Shown here: positions 16,603 through 26,170 of the stretch, in pieces | Numbering within the stretch: position 1 is the stretch's first letter | How the letters are laid out: the number at the start of each line of letters is the position of its first letter | Notes under the pieces: model-generated | Told to the model about the DNA's origin: nothing | The model's database searches: none | The model's input: the letters and a program-made list of their open reading frames with translations, nothing else | Source of the DNA: Dysosmobacter welbionis | Lineage (GTDB): Bacteria; Bacillota; Clostridia; Oscillospirales; Oscillospiraceae | Direction of reading: 5' to 3' | NCBI RefSeq assembly: GCF_005121165.3 | Contig: NZ_CP034413.3 | Location: 3,434,001 to 3,498,000, forward strand | DNA length: 64,000 nucleotides | Translations under genes and position numbers: made by a program

Positions 16603-17919
16603 ATGTTAAGTTTGGTTGGCATTATTGTCGGCCTTGCGCTGCTGATCTTTTTGGCATTCCGTGGAAAATCCCTGCTTTGGGCCGCTCCTGTCTGCGCGCT
16701 GCTGGTGGCCTTCACCGGCGGGCTGGACATGTTTACCGCCTATACGCAGAACTACATGGAGGGTATGGTCGGCTTCGTCAAGGAGTGGTTCCCGGCGTTT
16801 ATGCTGGGCGCGATTTTTGGCCAGATCATGCAGGATTCCGGCGGCGCGGTCTCTTTGACGAAAGCCGTTGTAAAGCTGGTCGGGCGGGACAAAGCGATCT
16901 TTGCCTCCGTCCTGTGCGGCGGTGTGCTGGCTTATGGCGGGATCTCAGGCTTCGTCATCATTTTCTCCATGTATCCCATTGTGCTGGGGCTGTTCAAGGA
17001 GGCTGACATTACCCGGCGCCTGATTCCGGCCACGATTATGACCGGCGCTTTTACCTTTGCCATGAGCGCGATGCCCGGCACGCCGACGATCCAGAACCTG
17101 ATTCCCACAGAGTATTTCGGAACCACCGCCACGGCGGCGCCTGTGATCGGGATTGTGTGCACCATCATCATGTTCGTGGGGCCTGTCCTGTGGCTGAGCT
17201 GGCGGGCCAAGAAGTTCCGTGCCGCGGGCGAGGGGTATGACGAACCGGATGAGATGCCGGAGGAGGTGCCGGACGATAAGCTGCCCCCGGCCTGGTGCTG
17301 CTTTATCCCCTTTGTGGTCATTGTGATCCTGCTGAATGTGTTCAAGATGAACATCGTGGTGTGCCTGCTGGCGGGGATCCTGCTCTCCCTGGTGTTCCTG
17401 TTCCTGATGGGAAAGGTGCGGGGCAGTGTGTATCTGACCAATGTAGGTGAGACCTGCAACAAGGGCTGCCAGAGCGCAGTGTCCGCCATTATGAACACCG
17501 CGGCAGCGGTAGGCTTCGGCTCCGTTGTGAAGATTACCCCGGGTTTTGCGTTCCTGTCCGAGCTGGTTTTGGGAATCGGCGGCAGTCCCCTGATCGCAGA
17601 ATCCATTGCCATCAATGTCCTGGCTGGTGCCACAGGCTCCGCCTCCGGCGGTCTCCAGATCGCCCTGGACGCTCTGGCGGATAACTTTATTCAGATGTCC
17701 CAGACCTCCGGCATTCCTCTGGCGGTGTTCCACCGGGTTGGCTCCATCGCCTGCGGCGGACTGAACACCATGCCCCATGACGGCGCGGTGGTCACCTATC
17801 TGTCCTACTGCAAGATTTCCCACAAGCGCGGATACTTCGATATGTTCATAGTGGCCGGCGCAATTCCCATCCTGGCCAATATCGTTGCCATCATTCTGGG
17901 TACCATCGGCATCGTCTGA
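16603..17919 (+). CDS. GntP-family-like permease, probably for 3-hydroxybutyrate or a related acid
   Basis: 438 residues with about 12 membrane segments. It looks like a member of the GntP/ion-transporter superfamily: LLIFLAFRGKSLLWAAPVCALLVA at the N-terminus, GAIFGQIMQDSGGAVSLTKAVV near residue 67, GVLAYGGISGFVIIFSMYPIVLGL, and MPHDGAVVTYLSYCKISHKRGYF near the C-terminus. GAGGAA precedes the ATG. The next gene is 3-hydroxybutyrate dehydrogenase, 48 bases on, so uptake of 3-hydroxybutyrate or another short hydroxy/keto acid is inferred; the family also moves gluconate. Confidence 0.75.
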   Translation: MLSLVGIIVGLALLIFLAFRGKSLLWAAPVCALLVAFTGGLDMFTAYTQNYMEGMVGFVKEWFPAFMLGAIFGQIMQDSGGAVSLTKAVVKLVGRDKAIFASVLCGGVLAYGGISGFVIIFSMYPIVLGLFKEADITRRLIPATIMTGAFTFAMSAMPGTPTIQNLIPTEYFGTTATAAPVIGIVCTIIMFVGPVLWLSWRAKKFRAAGEGYDEPDEMPEEVPDDKLPPAWCCFIPFVVIVILLNVFKMNIVVCLLAGILLSLVFLFLMGKVRGSVYLTNVGETCNKGCQSAVSAIMNTAAAVGFGSVVKITPGFAFLSELVLGIGGSPLIAESIAINVLAGATGSASGGLQIALDALADNFIQMSQTSGIPLAVFHRVGSIACGGLNTMPHDGAVVTYLSYCKISHKRGYFDMFIVAGAIPILANIVAIILGTIGIV

Positions 17920-17967
17920 CGCTTCGGACGAGATCAAGATACAAGATAAATGATTGAGGAGGAAATC

Positions 17968-18744
17968 ATGATGACTATGAAATCCGCATTGATTACCGGT
18001 GCTGCGTCCGGTATCGGCAAGGCCTGCGCCGAGCGCATGGCGCAGGAGGGGTACGGCGTCGTGGTGGCGGATGTGAATCTGCCCGCTGCGGAGGAACTGG
18101 CTGCCAAACTGGCAGCAGAGGGCCTCTCCGCCATCGCCGTCCACATGGATGTGGCCGATGAGCAGGAGGTGGAGGCTGGTTTTGACAAGATGATGGAGAC
18201 CTACGGCTCCTGCGATCTGGTCATGTCCAATGCCGGTGTGCAGATCGTCCACCCCTTTGAGGAGTATCCCTTCGCGGACTGGCGGAAGATGATGGCCATT
18301 CACGCCGACGGCGCCTTCCTGGTGTCCCGGGCGGCTTACCGCCGGATGAAGGCCTCCGGCAAGGGCGGCCGGATCGTGTTCACCGGCTCCGTACAGTCCT
18401 TCGTGGGCTCCAAGCTGAAAGAGCCCTACAACTTCGCCAAGCACGGCGTGGCCGGACTGGCAAAAGCCATCGCCCGGGAGGGCGCCGAGTACGGCATCTA
18501 CACCTATACCATCTGCCCCAGCTTCATCAAGACGCCGCTGGTGGAAAAGCAGATCCCCGAGCAGGCGGCTTCCCTGGGCATTACGGAGGAGGAAGTGGTG
18601 AAGAACATCATGCTGCGGGATACCGTGGACGGGGTGTTCACCACGGTGGAGGATGTAGCCAACACGCTGGTATTCCTGTCCAAGGATCAGGGCGCTCTGA
18701 CGGGCCAGTCCCTGCGGCTGACCCACGGCTGGGCCATGATGTAA
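17968..18744 (+). CDS. 3-hydroxybutyrate dehydrogenase-like short-chain dehydrogenase
   Basis: 258 residues, the length of D-3-hydroxybutyrate dehydrogenases. NAD-binding motif TGAASGIGKA is at the N-terminus, the NAG motif is MSNAGVQ near residue 87, and the catalytic Ser-Tyr-Lys is in TGSVQSFVG ... YNFAKHG. The segment CPSFIKTPLVEKQIPEQA...GITEEEVVKNIMLRDTVDGVFTTVEDVA is close to the substrate loop of 3-hydroxybutyrate dehydrogenases. GAGGAGG precedes the ATG at 17968. It would oxidise 3-hydroxybutyrate to acetoacetate with NAD+. Confidence 0.85.
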   Translation: MMTMKSALITGAASGIGKACAERMAQEGYGVVVADVNLPAAEELAAKLAAEGLSAIAVHMDVADEQEVEAGFDKMMETYGSCDLVMSNAGVQIVHPFEEYPFADWRKMMAIHADGAFLVSRAAYRRMKASGKGGRIVFTGSVQSFVGSKLKEPYNFAKHGVAGLAKAIAREGAEYGIYTYTICPSFIKTPLVEKQIPEQAASLGITEEEVVKNIMLRDTVDGVFTTVEDVANTLVFLSKDQGALTGQSLRLTHGWAMM

Positions 18745-18776
18745 TAGAATCATAGGAATCATAAAAGGAGGCAGCT

Positions 18777-19715
18777 ATGGAACGAATTGCGGTTTATGGA
18801 GCGGGCACCATCGGTTCCTGCCAGGCCACGCTCATCATCGGCAACGGCCTGCCCTGCACGGTCATCGGACACTCGGAGCGGGGGCTGGAGCGGTGCCGGA
18901 AGTCCATCGAGCAGAACTGGGATGACCTGATCGCCGAGGGCCTGGCTACGGAGGGCAACAAGCAGGCCGCCATGGCCCTGGTCACCATCACCAACGACCC
19001 TGCCGCTCTGCAGGAGCACACCTTCGTCTTCGAGGCAGTGGCGGAGGGCACTGAGGAGAAGCGGGCCGTCTATGAGACCATCGAGCAGAACGCTGCGCCC
19101 AACGTGGTGATCGCCTCCTGCACGTCCTCCATCGACGCAGAGATCCTGGCGGGGCTGGTTTCCCACCCGGAGCGTCTTCTGATCGCGCATCCGTTCCAGC
19201 CGGTGCACATGCTGCCCCTGGTGGAGGTGGTGCGCCACGAAAAGACGGCGGAGGACACAGTGACCCGTACGCTGGCGCTGCTGGAGACGCTGCACCGGCA
19301 GGTAGTGGTGCTGAACCGCAGTGTGCCCGGCTTCCTGGTGAACCGTTTTGCCCAGGCGCTGTTCCGGGAGTCCATCTACCTCATTGAGCAGGGAGTCACC
19401 ACCGCGGCGGACATTGACCGGGCGGTGAAGTACGCCGTGGGAATGCGCTATGCATCCATCGGCCTGCTGGAGTATTTCGACGCCGTGGGATACGAACTGG
19501 AGAGCGCCATTGCAAAGAACGTCTATCCGGACCTGTGCGGCACCCGGGAGCTCCAGCAGCTGGTGCTGGACGGCCTGGCCACCGGCAAGACCGGGCAGGC
19601 GGCGGGGCAGGGCCTGTACGACTGGTCTCAGAAGGACGCGGACGACTTCCGCCGCCGTAAGCAGAGCCCGTACTTTGCGGGCGTTAAAGAGTGGGCCATG
19701 CCCGATGTGAAGTGA
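18777..19715 (+). CDS. 3-hydroxyacyl-CoA dehydrogenase family protein
   Basis: 312 residues. The N-terminal Rossmann domain starts with VYGAGTIGSCQATLIIGNG and contains EAVAEGTEEKRAVYE; CTSSIDAEIL and AHPFQPVHMLPLVEVV carry the catalytic His-Glu region. The C-terminal helical domain has PGFLVNRFAQALFRESIYLIEQG. These are marks of the L-3-hydroxyacyl-CoA dehydrogenase superfamily, which also includes L-gulonate and L-carnitine dehydrogenases. Position after the permease and hydroxybutyrate dehydrogenase (32-base gap) suggests breakdown of a hydroxy acid; CoA dependence cannot be settled. Confidence 0.85.
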   Translation: MERIAVYGAGTIGSCQATLIIGNGLPCTVIGHSERGLERCRKSIEQNWDDLIAEGLATEGNKQAAMALVTITNDPAALQEHTFVFEAVAEGTEEKRAVYETIEQNAAPNVVIASCTSSIDAEILAGLVSHPERLLIAHPFQPVHMLPLVEVVRHEKTAEDTVTRTLALLETLHRQVVVLNRSVPGFLVNRFAQALFRESIYLIEQGVTTAADIDRAVKYAVGMRYASIGLLEYFDAVGYELESAIAKNVYPDLCGTRELQQLVLDGLATGKTGQAAGQGLYDWSQKDADDFRRRKQSPYFAGVKEWAMPDVK

Positions 19716-19743
19716 CCGCTCGCAGCTGATTCAAAAGCAGAAG

Positions 19744-19779
19744 GACAGGCATCCGGAATCTCCGGATGCCTGTCTTTTT
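19744..19779 (+). terminator. Intrinsic terminator of the hydroxybutyrate operon
   Basis: GACAGGCATCCGGA and TCCGGATGCCTGTC form a perfect 14-bp stem with an ATC loop, followed by TTTTT. Confidence 0.92.
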
Positions 19780-20014
19780 GGAAAGAGGGGAGCACACTGC
19801 GGCGTGCCGGGCTCTTTGCACACATGCCGTCCTGCCTGGAACGGTTTTCCACTTTCCGGATACGGAGCCGCCTGATCCCACAGGCCGGATTCGGAGAGGA
19901 GGACAATTGTTTCCATCAAAACGAAAATATTACTGTGCTTTAATTGGTGAAAAGTAAAATTACATTACAGGAAATTCACCCTTCTCCGATGCGGCGCGGA
20001 CGGAGGCGGCCTGT

Positions 20015-20727
20015 TCAGTGCTGCCGCTGGCCCTCGGGCCGAACCGCCAGCAGGACCACGCCGCTCGCCAGCAGGACGAACTGGACGAAAAGAACGGCCG
20101 CCGGCAGCGTAAACGCCGGGTCCAGTGTCCCCAGGGTCAGGGGATACTGGGCGAAGAGGCGCCCGTTCCACAGCCCCAGCGATTCCGGCAGGGGGAGCGC
20201 CAGACAGACGGGAGAAACCAGCATCCAGACATAGAGCAGCCAGGGCCGGAGCATTCCCAACAGCCAGCCGCTGCCCAGTGCGAACACCAGCGGAGGGACC
20301 AGTGTGACCAGCGTGGGAAATACCAGGCCGCTCCAGCCATACCAGCCGAAATAGATCCCATAGAAGCAGGCGGCTTCTGAGATGCAGGCCAGCGCCAGCA
20401 GGGCGGTGCCGGTCAGAGCGGCGGCGCACCGGGCCAGGGCGTACCGGCGGGGCGGAAGGGGAGCCGCGTCTGTGAGCACTGCTGCCCGTCGGGCTTTTTC
20501 CGAGGTGAAGAAGGTCAGGAAAAACAGCGCCCCGATCCAGAGCAGCGGGAGCATCCGGCTCAGAAAGTCCCCGAAGCTCCAGGGGGAAAAGGGGCGGTGT
20601 GGGACACCCCGAGGATGGTCACGCGCCGCAGCACCTGCCAGCCGTAGAACAGGAGCACCAGCACAAGCCCGGCGAAAAATTTGTTCCACAGCAGGCGCTT
20701 GCACTCATAGAGAAAAATTTTACGCAA
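20015..20727 (-). CDS. ABC-2-type exporter permease, frameshifted
   Basis: A membrane protein of about 237 residues with six hydrophobic segments. Translation from the TTG at 20727 gives MRKIFLYECKRLLWNKFFAGLVLVL, a typical ABC-2 N-terminus, but hits TGA after SGTF. The continuation (PFSPWSFGDFLSRMLPLLWIGALFF, to 20015) is one base out of frame; a single extra C or T in the C/T runs at 20581-20594 restores one reading frame. It overlaps the end of the permease-peptidase gene by 8 bases, as expected for a coupled operon. I think this is a functional second permease with a sequencing error, though a real frameshift is possible. Confidence 0.7.
20581..20594 (-). other. Frameshift site, homopolymer run
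   Basis: Adjacent runs of 5 G, 4 A and 4 G (plus strand). One added base joins the two halves of the exporter permease. Confidence 0.65.
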
Positions 20728-22909
20728 GGTTCAGGTCCTCCTCTGTCAGCCCGCAGGCGTTTAAAAAGTCTTGGTAGGTCAGATAGGGATACATGGGATC
20801 CAGCTCCCGGTTGAACAGGCCGCGGAGGATCCGGTCCATGGCCTCCTCGCCGCCGACCAGTTGCTCCGCTTTCAAAATCTTCAGGGGCATTTCGCAGTAC
20901 TGCCGCACATAGCGGAGGCTATTGGAGATCTCCAGCCGCTCCTCTTCGGGCAGCGCCTCCAAATAGTCCGGATTGCGGACATAGAAGTTCAGGTAATAGT
21001 TGTCCACCGCCTGCTGCCACTGGTCCACATAGTGCTCCTGTGCGTAGGATGGGCCGTATCGCTCCTTGACAATACGGTAGGTGGTGTAGACCGTCAGGCC
21101 CTCTGCCGACCAGGGGCTGCTTTCATCCGACGCATCAAACATGTTTCCAAGGCCCCACCACTGATGGACCAGTTCGTGGATCATGACTTCTCCGGCTCCG
21201 CCGCCCTTGCCGGTATCGCTCAGATTGTCGGCGGTGAAGTCTGCCTCGTCCAGCAGACTGGCGCCGTTTGCGGCGTAGCCGCCGCCGGTCACCCGGCTCT
21301 GAATGAGCTTCAGGGTATCGCCGCTGCCGAAGGACAACATGCCGTAGTGCGCTGTACAGTAGTCCACCACCGACTTCACGGCCTCCGCCGCCCCGGCGGC
21401 CTCCATGACGGCCTGATGCTTGCGGCCGTAGTAGAATTCGATGTCCATGCCGCCGGCCTGGATATCCTGGCGGATGTAGTCCCCGGCATAGAGAATGCCG
21501 CCGGCGCTGTTGGAGTCATAGCGCCAGGTTTTTGTGCCGTCTGTCTGTTCTGCGACGACCTCCGCCTTGCTGGCCCCGAAGGGGATGACCGACATGGATG
21601 CGGGAAGCGTGATCTCGATGGTGGTGGGATAACCGTTTTCCCCCGGCAGCACGTTCATCAGGCGGGGAGACAATCCGGCATTTTCCAGGCATAGGTATTC
21701 AGAGCTGATCTCCGTGCCGCCCTGCATGATGGACACATTCCGGTTTTCCCGGGGAAAGCCACCGTAGTCCATAGTCAGTTCGATCTCCCGGTCCGACGGG
21801 AGGGCCACCTCCAGCATGGCCTCGTTGTACTCCTGATAGTCGCTCACAGAGAAGGGCACTTCGGCGCCGTTGACCCGCACGTTGGAGATGGTATAGCCCG
21901 GATTGACGCCGAAGGCCGCTGTCCACGCCTGCCCGGAGGTGTTCCGGAACCGGTAGGCCGCCGTGCCGGAGACCGTCCCAGCGGTGGTGTCCGGGAATAC
22001 CTGGGCGCTGCGGCTGGTGCAGACCACATTCTCCGCATAGGGAACCTGGTAGAAGTCCATAACCGTCTGGTCGGGGTTGCTGTGGTCCACCAGGGGCTGG
22101 GCGGCATAGGCAAAGCCGGAACAGGCCAGAAGCGACAGGGCGATGATAGGCCGGTGGGCCCGCCGCACGCTCCGGGCCAGGGAGCCGGGCAGCCCCTTCC
22201 CGTACTGCCGGATGCAGAGATACGACACCGTCCAGATCCCCGCCAGGGCCGCCAGCCAGGTGAGCCGCATCCAGGCTACGGACCGAAAGATGCGGAAATT
22301 GGAGAAATCGTCCGACAGCGCCCACACGCAGGGGTTCAGCCAGCAGAGCTGCCAGTTGTCCGCCCAGACAGTCAGGCTCAACGCCGCAAAGGCGGCAAAG
22401 AGCACCAGGGACAGGTCCGCCCGCCGGGTATATTGATAGGCGGCAGAGGCAGCCAGAATAGACAGCGGGAGCGCCAGTCCCATGAACAGCAGGTACGCCA
22501 GGACATAGTCGCCCCCGTCAAAGATGGAGCCGATCAGCCCACAGCTGATGGGAAGCCACACCAGCATGGTGAGGACCAGCGCCAGTCCGGCTGCCGCCAG
22601 CAGGGCCGGCAGGCGTACCAGCGCCGCAGCTAGAGGAGAAACAACCGCATTGGTGAGCACCTCCACACGGCTGCGGCCGGCCCGGTCCAGCTCATATACT
22701 GTGAGCAGGCCGAAGAGAATACCGCCCGCCGCCCCTCCGGCCAGGGCCGGATTGGCCAGGTACATGGAGAGCATGGTGCTGGCAATGGCCGGCTTGTAGA
22801 GGACGAGTCCTACTGCGGGGGAGATGACGGTCAGAAGAACGATGAGCCAGGTCATGCGGCTGTGCAGAAGCCGTCCCAGCTCCAGGGGGAACAGACGCAG
22901 GAGCTTCAT
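20720..22909 (-). CDS. ABC exporter permease fused to an M1-family aminopeptidase domain
   Basis: 729 residues. Residues about 1-275 hold eight or so membrane segments of the ABC-2 permease type (GRLLHSRMTWLIVLLTVISPAVGLVLYKP at the N-terminus). The rest is an extracellular gluzincin domain: the zinc motif is HELVHQWWG and the third ligand is in SAEGLTVY, 21 residues after the second His, two more than in typical M1 enzymes. The exopeptidase GxMEN motif is not recognisable, so activity may be altered. The ATG at 22909 overlaps the ATPase stop by four bases. The export substrate is unknown. Confidence 0.85.
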   Translation of the reverse strand: MKLLRLFPLELGRLLHSRMTWLIVLLTVISPAVGLVLYKPAIASTMLSMYLANPALAGGAAGGILFGLLTVYELDRAGRSRVEVLTNAVVSPLAAALVRLPALLAAAGLALVLTMLVWLPISCGLIGSIFDGGDYVLAYLLFMGLALPLSILAASAAYQYTRRADLSLVLFAAFAALSLTVWADNWQLCWLNPCVWALSDDFSNFRIFRSVAWMRLTWLAALAGIWTVSYLCIRQYGKGLPGSLARSVRRAHRPIIALSLLACSGFAYAAQPLVDHSNPDQTVMDFYQVPYAENVVCTSRSAQVFPDTTAGTVSGTAAYRFRNTSGQAWTAAFGVNPGYTISNVRVNGAEVPFSVSDYQEYNEAMLEVALPSDREIELTMDYGGFPRENRNVSIMQGGTEISSEYLCLENAGLSPRLMNVLPGENGYPTTIEITLPASMSVIPFGASKAEVVAEQTDGTKTWRYDSNSAGGILYAGDYIRQDIQAGGMDIEFYYGRKHQAVMEAAGAAEAVKSVVDYCTAHYGMLSFGSGDTLKLIQSRVTGGGYAANGASLLDEADFTADNLSDTGKGGGAGEVMIHELVHQWWGLGNMFDASDESSPWSAEGLTVYTTYRIVKERYGPSYAQEHYVDQWQQAVDNYYLNFYVRNPDYLEALPEEERLEISNSLRYVRQYCEMPLKILKAEQLVGGEEAMDRILRGLFNRELDPMYPYLTYQDFLNACGLTEEDLNLA

Positions 22910-23766
22910 TGTACCGCCTCCCGTGAGATGAGATAGAGGTAGGCGTCCTCCAGAGACGGTTCCGACCGCTGGACATAGGCGGGCAGCGCGTCCGCCACTG
23001 CGCGGCATCGGACGCCCTGGCTGGTGTTGACCCGGGCGGTGATGTGCAGGCCCTGCTCCTGACCGGCTTCCCGTTCCCAGAACACGCCCACATGGCCCTC
23101 TGCCGCCTGAATCAACTGCTCCGGCGTGCCGGTGAACAGGATTTGCCCGTGGTCGATGACCACCAGCCGGTCACACACCGACTGCACGTCCTCGATAATG
23201 TGGGTGGACAGCAGTACCAGCCGGTCCTGGGCCGTGCGGGAGAACAGGTTGCGGAAGTGGATGCGCTCCTCCGGGTCCAGCCCCACCGTCGGCTCATCGA
23301 GGATCAGGAGGGGAGGGGCGCCCAGCAGGGCCTGGGCGATGCCCACCCGCTGGCGCTGTCCGCCGGACAGGCTGCGGATGCGGGCGCGGGCCTGCCCCTC
23401 CAGATTGACCGTCCGGATCACCTCGCGGACGGCTGTTCCGGAGTCCCGCAGCCCCTTCAGGGCGGCCATATAGTCCAGGAACTGGGCCACGGTGAGCTCG
23501 TTGAACAACCCGAAATCCTGGGGAAGATAGCCCAGCTGGGCCTTCAGCTGCCGCTCCGTCTTGAGAAGGGGCTGTCCGTCCACCAGAATGGAGCCGGATG
23601 TGGGGAGCAGGGCGGCCACCAGCAGCTTCATCAGAGTGGACTTGCCCGCGCCGTTTGGCCCCAGCAGGCCGATGAGGCTGGGAGACCGGAGCTCCAGACT
23701 CAGGTTCTGCAGGGCCTGTTTTCCGCTGGGGTAGGTCATGCTGACGTTTTGAATGTTGATTTCCAT
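22906..23766 (-). CDS. ABC transporter ATP-binding protein
   Basis: 286 residues. Walker A is LLGPNGAGKSTLMKLL near residue 37, the Q-loop is GYLPQDFG, the signature is LSGGQRQRVGIAQAL near 135, Walker B is LLILDEPTVGLDPEE, and the switch is LLSTHIIEDV. The C-terminal extension is that of drug/lantibiotic exporter ATPases. The ATG at 23766 has AAAGGA upstream; the longer frame to 23940 is not coding-like. It forms an operon with the permease-peptidase fusion and the second permease. Confidence 0.92.
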   Translation of the reverse strand: MEINIQNVSMTYPSGKQALQNLSLELRSPSLIGLLGPNGAGKSTLMKLLVAALLPTSGSILVDGQPLLKTERQLKAQLGYLPQDFGLFNELTVAQFLDYMAALKGLRDSGTAVREVIRTVNLEGQARARIRSLSGGQRQRVGIAQALLGAPPLLILDEPTVGLDPEERIHFRNLFSRTAQDRLVLLSTHIIEDVQSVCDRLVVIDHGQILFTGTPEQLIQAAEGHVGVFWEREAGQEQGLHITARVNTSQGVRCRAVADALPAYVQRSEPSLEDAYLYLISREAVQ

Positions 23767-23951
23767 GTGATCGGGATCCTTTCTGCTTGGGATACGGAAA
23801 GGATACCATGGCTGTGTGGAGGGGAGTTGGAGATTATGTGTGGTTTGTGTGGAGAAGCGGACACCGGGAAATATCCTGCCAAAAAGGTTCGCCGCAGAAC
23901 ATTTCTGTTTTGCGGCGGACTCGTTTTCTTCCATATACATTGGCGGAGCAG

Positions 23952-24581
23952 TCAGGGATGCAGGGAATAGAATTTGTTCAGGCGCTCGGCCAGCGCCTTT
24001 GGGTTTTCTTCATTCACAACATGGCCGGTATGTTCGATAAGCTGTAATTCCGCGCCAGGGATGTTCTGCGACAGGTATTGGGCGGAGCGGATATTCGAAC
24101 GGTCCTTTTCCCCGCAGATGATGAGGACGGGACACCGCATACCGCGCACTCTGCCGCTGAAATCCAGCTTCTTCATGGAATTGCCCAAGACAAACGTGCT
24201 CTCTTTATCAAAGGCCATGGTGTCAAAAACGGATCTGGGCAGAAAGCGGAAAATCAGGTTTTGGATACCGAACGCCGCCTTGGGAATTTTATGAGGCGTC
24301 CCGATCAGGACCAGCGTTTTTACCTTTTCGGGGAAGTCCAGCGCATAGTTCAGCGCCAGGATACCGCCCAGTGAAAGACCGCACAGATGGACCGCTCTGC
24401 CGACGTGATCACAGTATTCTGCAAACGCCCCATAGAGGCTCGGATAGCTTGCTGTTTTCCCGGCAAGCAGGGCACACAGGTCCGGACACAGCAGCTCCTC
24501 TTTGCCATCCATGCAGGAGACCGTTTCCTTCCAGCTTGCCGCCTTGTGTCCAGAACCATGAACCAGGATTTTTTTCGCCAT
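23952..24581 (-). CDS. Alpha/beta hydrolase
   Basis: 209 residues. The fold starts KILVHGSGHKAASW; the nucleophile elbow is CGLSLGGILAL (Ser70), the acid is Asp160 in CGEKD and the base is His187 in EHTGHVVN, a complete catalytic triad. No signal peptide, so cytoplasmic. AAGGAGG lies 6 bases before the ATG at 24581. The substrate is unknown; the family includes esterases, lipases and C-C hydrolases. It lies between the exporter and the two-component genes on the same strand with gaps of over 100 bases on each side. Confidence 0.85.
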   Translation of the reverse strand: MAKKILVHGSGHKAASWKETVSCMDGKEELLCPDLCALLAGKTASYPSLYGAFAEYCDHVGRAVHLCGLSLGGILALNYALDFPEKVKTLVLIGTPHKIPKAAFGIQNLIFRFLPRSVFDTMAFDKESTFVLGNSMKKLDFSGRVRGMRCPVLIICGEKDRSNIRSAQYLSQNIPGAELQLIEHTGHVVNEENPKALAERLNKFYSLHP

Positions 24582-24688
24582 ACGCAACCTCCTTGGCCTG
24601 ATCTATGCAGCTTCTCCGCTTGTACGATGTCTCAGCGTATACTTGAAACGGTCACATCTGCGGAAGAAAGTCCGGAATGGGCAGAAAA

Positions 24689-26170
24689 CTAAAACCTTAC
24701 AGTCGCTTTTACCCCTTCCTCCGTATTCTCAATGGTACACACCGCGCCGTGCCGGTCCAGGATCATTTTCACCAGATAGAGCCCCAGTCCGCTGCCGCCG
24801 GTGCTCCGGTTCCGGGAACCCTCCTCCCGGTAAAAGGCTTCAAACAGGTGGGGCAGGGCATCTCCGCTGACCCGCGCTCCGGTGTTCTCCACACTCAGGG
24901 CGGGGCGGCCCTCCAACCGGCCGCACCAAACCCGGATTTCCGCCCCCTCCGGCGAGTAGCGGGAGGCGTTGGAGAGCAGGTTGCCCACGGCCTTCCCCAG
25001 CAGGGAGGCGTCTGCGGGCACGGTAATCCCCGGGGTCAGTGCGGACACCAGCTGCTGGCCCCGCTGCTCCAGCAGCTCCCGGTCCAGAGCCAGTTGCTGC
25101 GCCATCAGGGCGGACAGGTCCACGGGCTCCTGCCGGACGGCGGCAGATCCGGACTCCATGCGGGAGATGGACAGCATCTCGCCGATCAGGCGCTCCATCC
25201 GGCCGGTTGTCTGGAGAGAGCGGAGCAGGTACTTGTCCCGGTCCTGATATACGCCGACGCCCTCCAGCATCCCGGCCAGCTGTCCCTTCAAAATGGTGAC
25301 GGGCGTCTTCAGCTCGTGGGAGGCGGCGGAGAAAAAGGCCATCCGCTGTCGGTCCAGCTCCCGCTCCCGGGCCACCTCCCCCCGCAGGGCCTGGTTGGCG
25401 GTCTCCAGGTCGGTGAGGGCGGCAGACAGCCGCCGGGCCATTTTGTCCAGACTGCGGCCCAACTGGCCGATCTCGTCCCGGCGCCGCTCCCCGCACACCC
25501 ACTGGAGGTCCAGCTCCGCCATCCTGCCAGCGATGCCGTTCAGCCGCACGATGGGCCGGGTGATATACCGGGAGTACCCGAACGCACACAGCAGGGAGAA
25601 GGCCAGCAGCGCCAGAGCCAGCCAGGGGGCCACCCGCCCCAGGGCCTCCACCGCCTGGTTGGCCAAGCGGAGCTGAGGGGAGACCAGCAGCTGGTAGGTC
25701 CCCTCCTGGTCGGCAAAGGTGATCTGGGTGGTGAGGATCCCCGTCTGAGTGGCGGTCACCACACCGTCGGCCCGGTCAATCTGCACCTGATAGGTGTCGG
25801 CCTCATAGGTCTGGACCGAGTTGTCCGCCCCGGACATGGTGACGGCCACCTGCCAGTCCTCCTCCGGCAGGACCAACAGGGAGCCGGTGTCCGCCTCCGC
25901 CCCGCCGGGGGCCGTCAGGGCTACCTCCGCCCCGCTCTCCCGGACAAAGGCGTCCAGGATGGGCCCCGCGTCGGCCAGATTGGTCTGCGCCAGCTGCTGG
26001 GTGAGGTCGGCTACCTGGGCCTGGAGCCGGTCGCTGATCACAGCGGTGTAGGTGATGGGGGTGGCCCAGGCAATCAGGGCGAAGGTGAGTCCCCCTGCCC
26101 CCAGCAGCAGCAGGAAGGTAAGCAGAAAAATACGCACCGTCAGGCTTTCAGCGAGTTTCCTTCGCAGCAC
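24689..26170 (-). CDS. Sensor histidine kinase
   Basis: 493 residues. Two membrane segments (about residues 13-38 and 180-200) flank an extracytoplasmic sensor domain of about 140 residues; a HAMP domain (YITRPIVRLNGIAGRMAELDL) follows. The H-box is FFSAASHELKTPVTILKGQ with the phospho-accepting His, the N-box is LLGKAVGNLLSNASRYS and the G-box is GGSGLGLYLVKMILDRHG. The start GTG at 26170 overlaps the response regulator by 23 bases. It resembles VanS/BceS-like kinases in domain order only; the signal is unknown. The nearby exporter is a plausible target. Confidence 0.9.
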   Translation of the reverse strand: MLRRKLAESLTVRIFLLTFLLLLGAGGLTFALIAWATPITYTAVISDRLQAQVADLTQQLAQTNLADAGPILDAFVRESGAEVALTAPGGAEADTGSLLVLPEEDWQVAVTMSGADNSVQTYEADTYQVQIDRADGVVTATQTGILTTQITFADQEGTYQLLVSPQLRLANQAVEALGRVAPWLALALLAFSLLCAFGYSRYITRPIVRLNGIAGRMAELDLQWVCGERRRDEIGQLGRSLDKMARRLSAALTDLETANQALRGEVARERELDRQRMAFFSAASHELKTPVTILKGQLAGMLEGVGVYQDRDKYLLRSLQTTGRMERLIGEMLSISRMESGSAAVRQEPVDLSALMAQQLALDRELLEQRGQQLVSALTPGITVPADASLLGKAVGNLLSNASRYSPEGAEIRVWCGRLEGRPALSVENTGARVSGDALPHLFEAFYREEGSRNRSTGGSGLGLYLVKMILDRHGAVCTIENTEEGVKATVRF

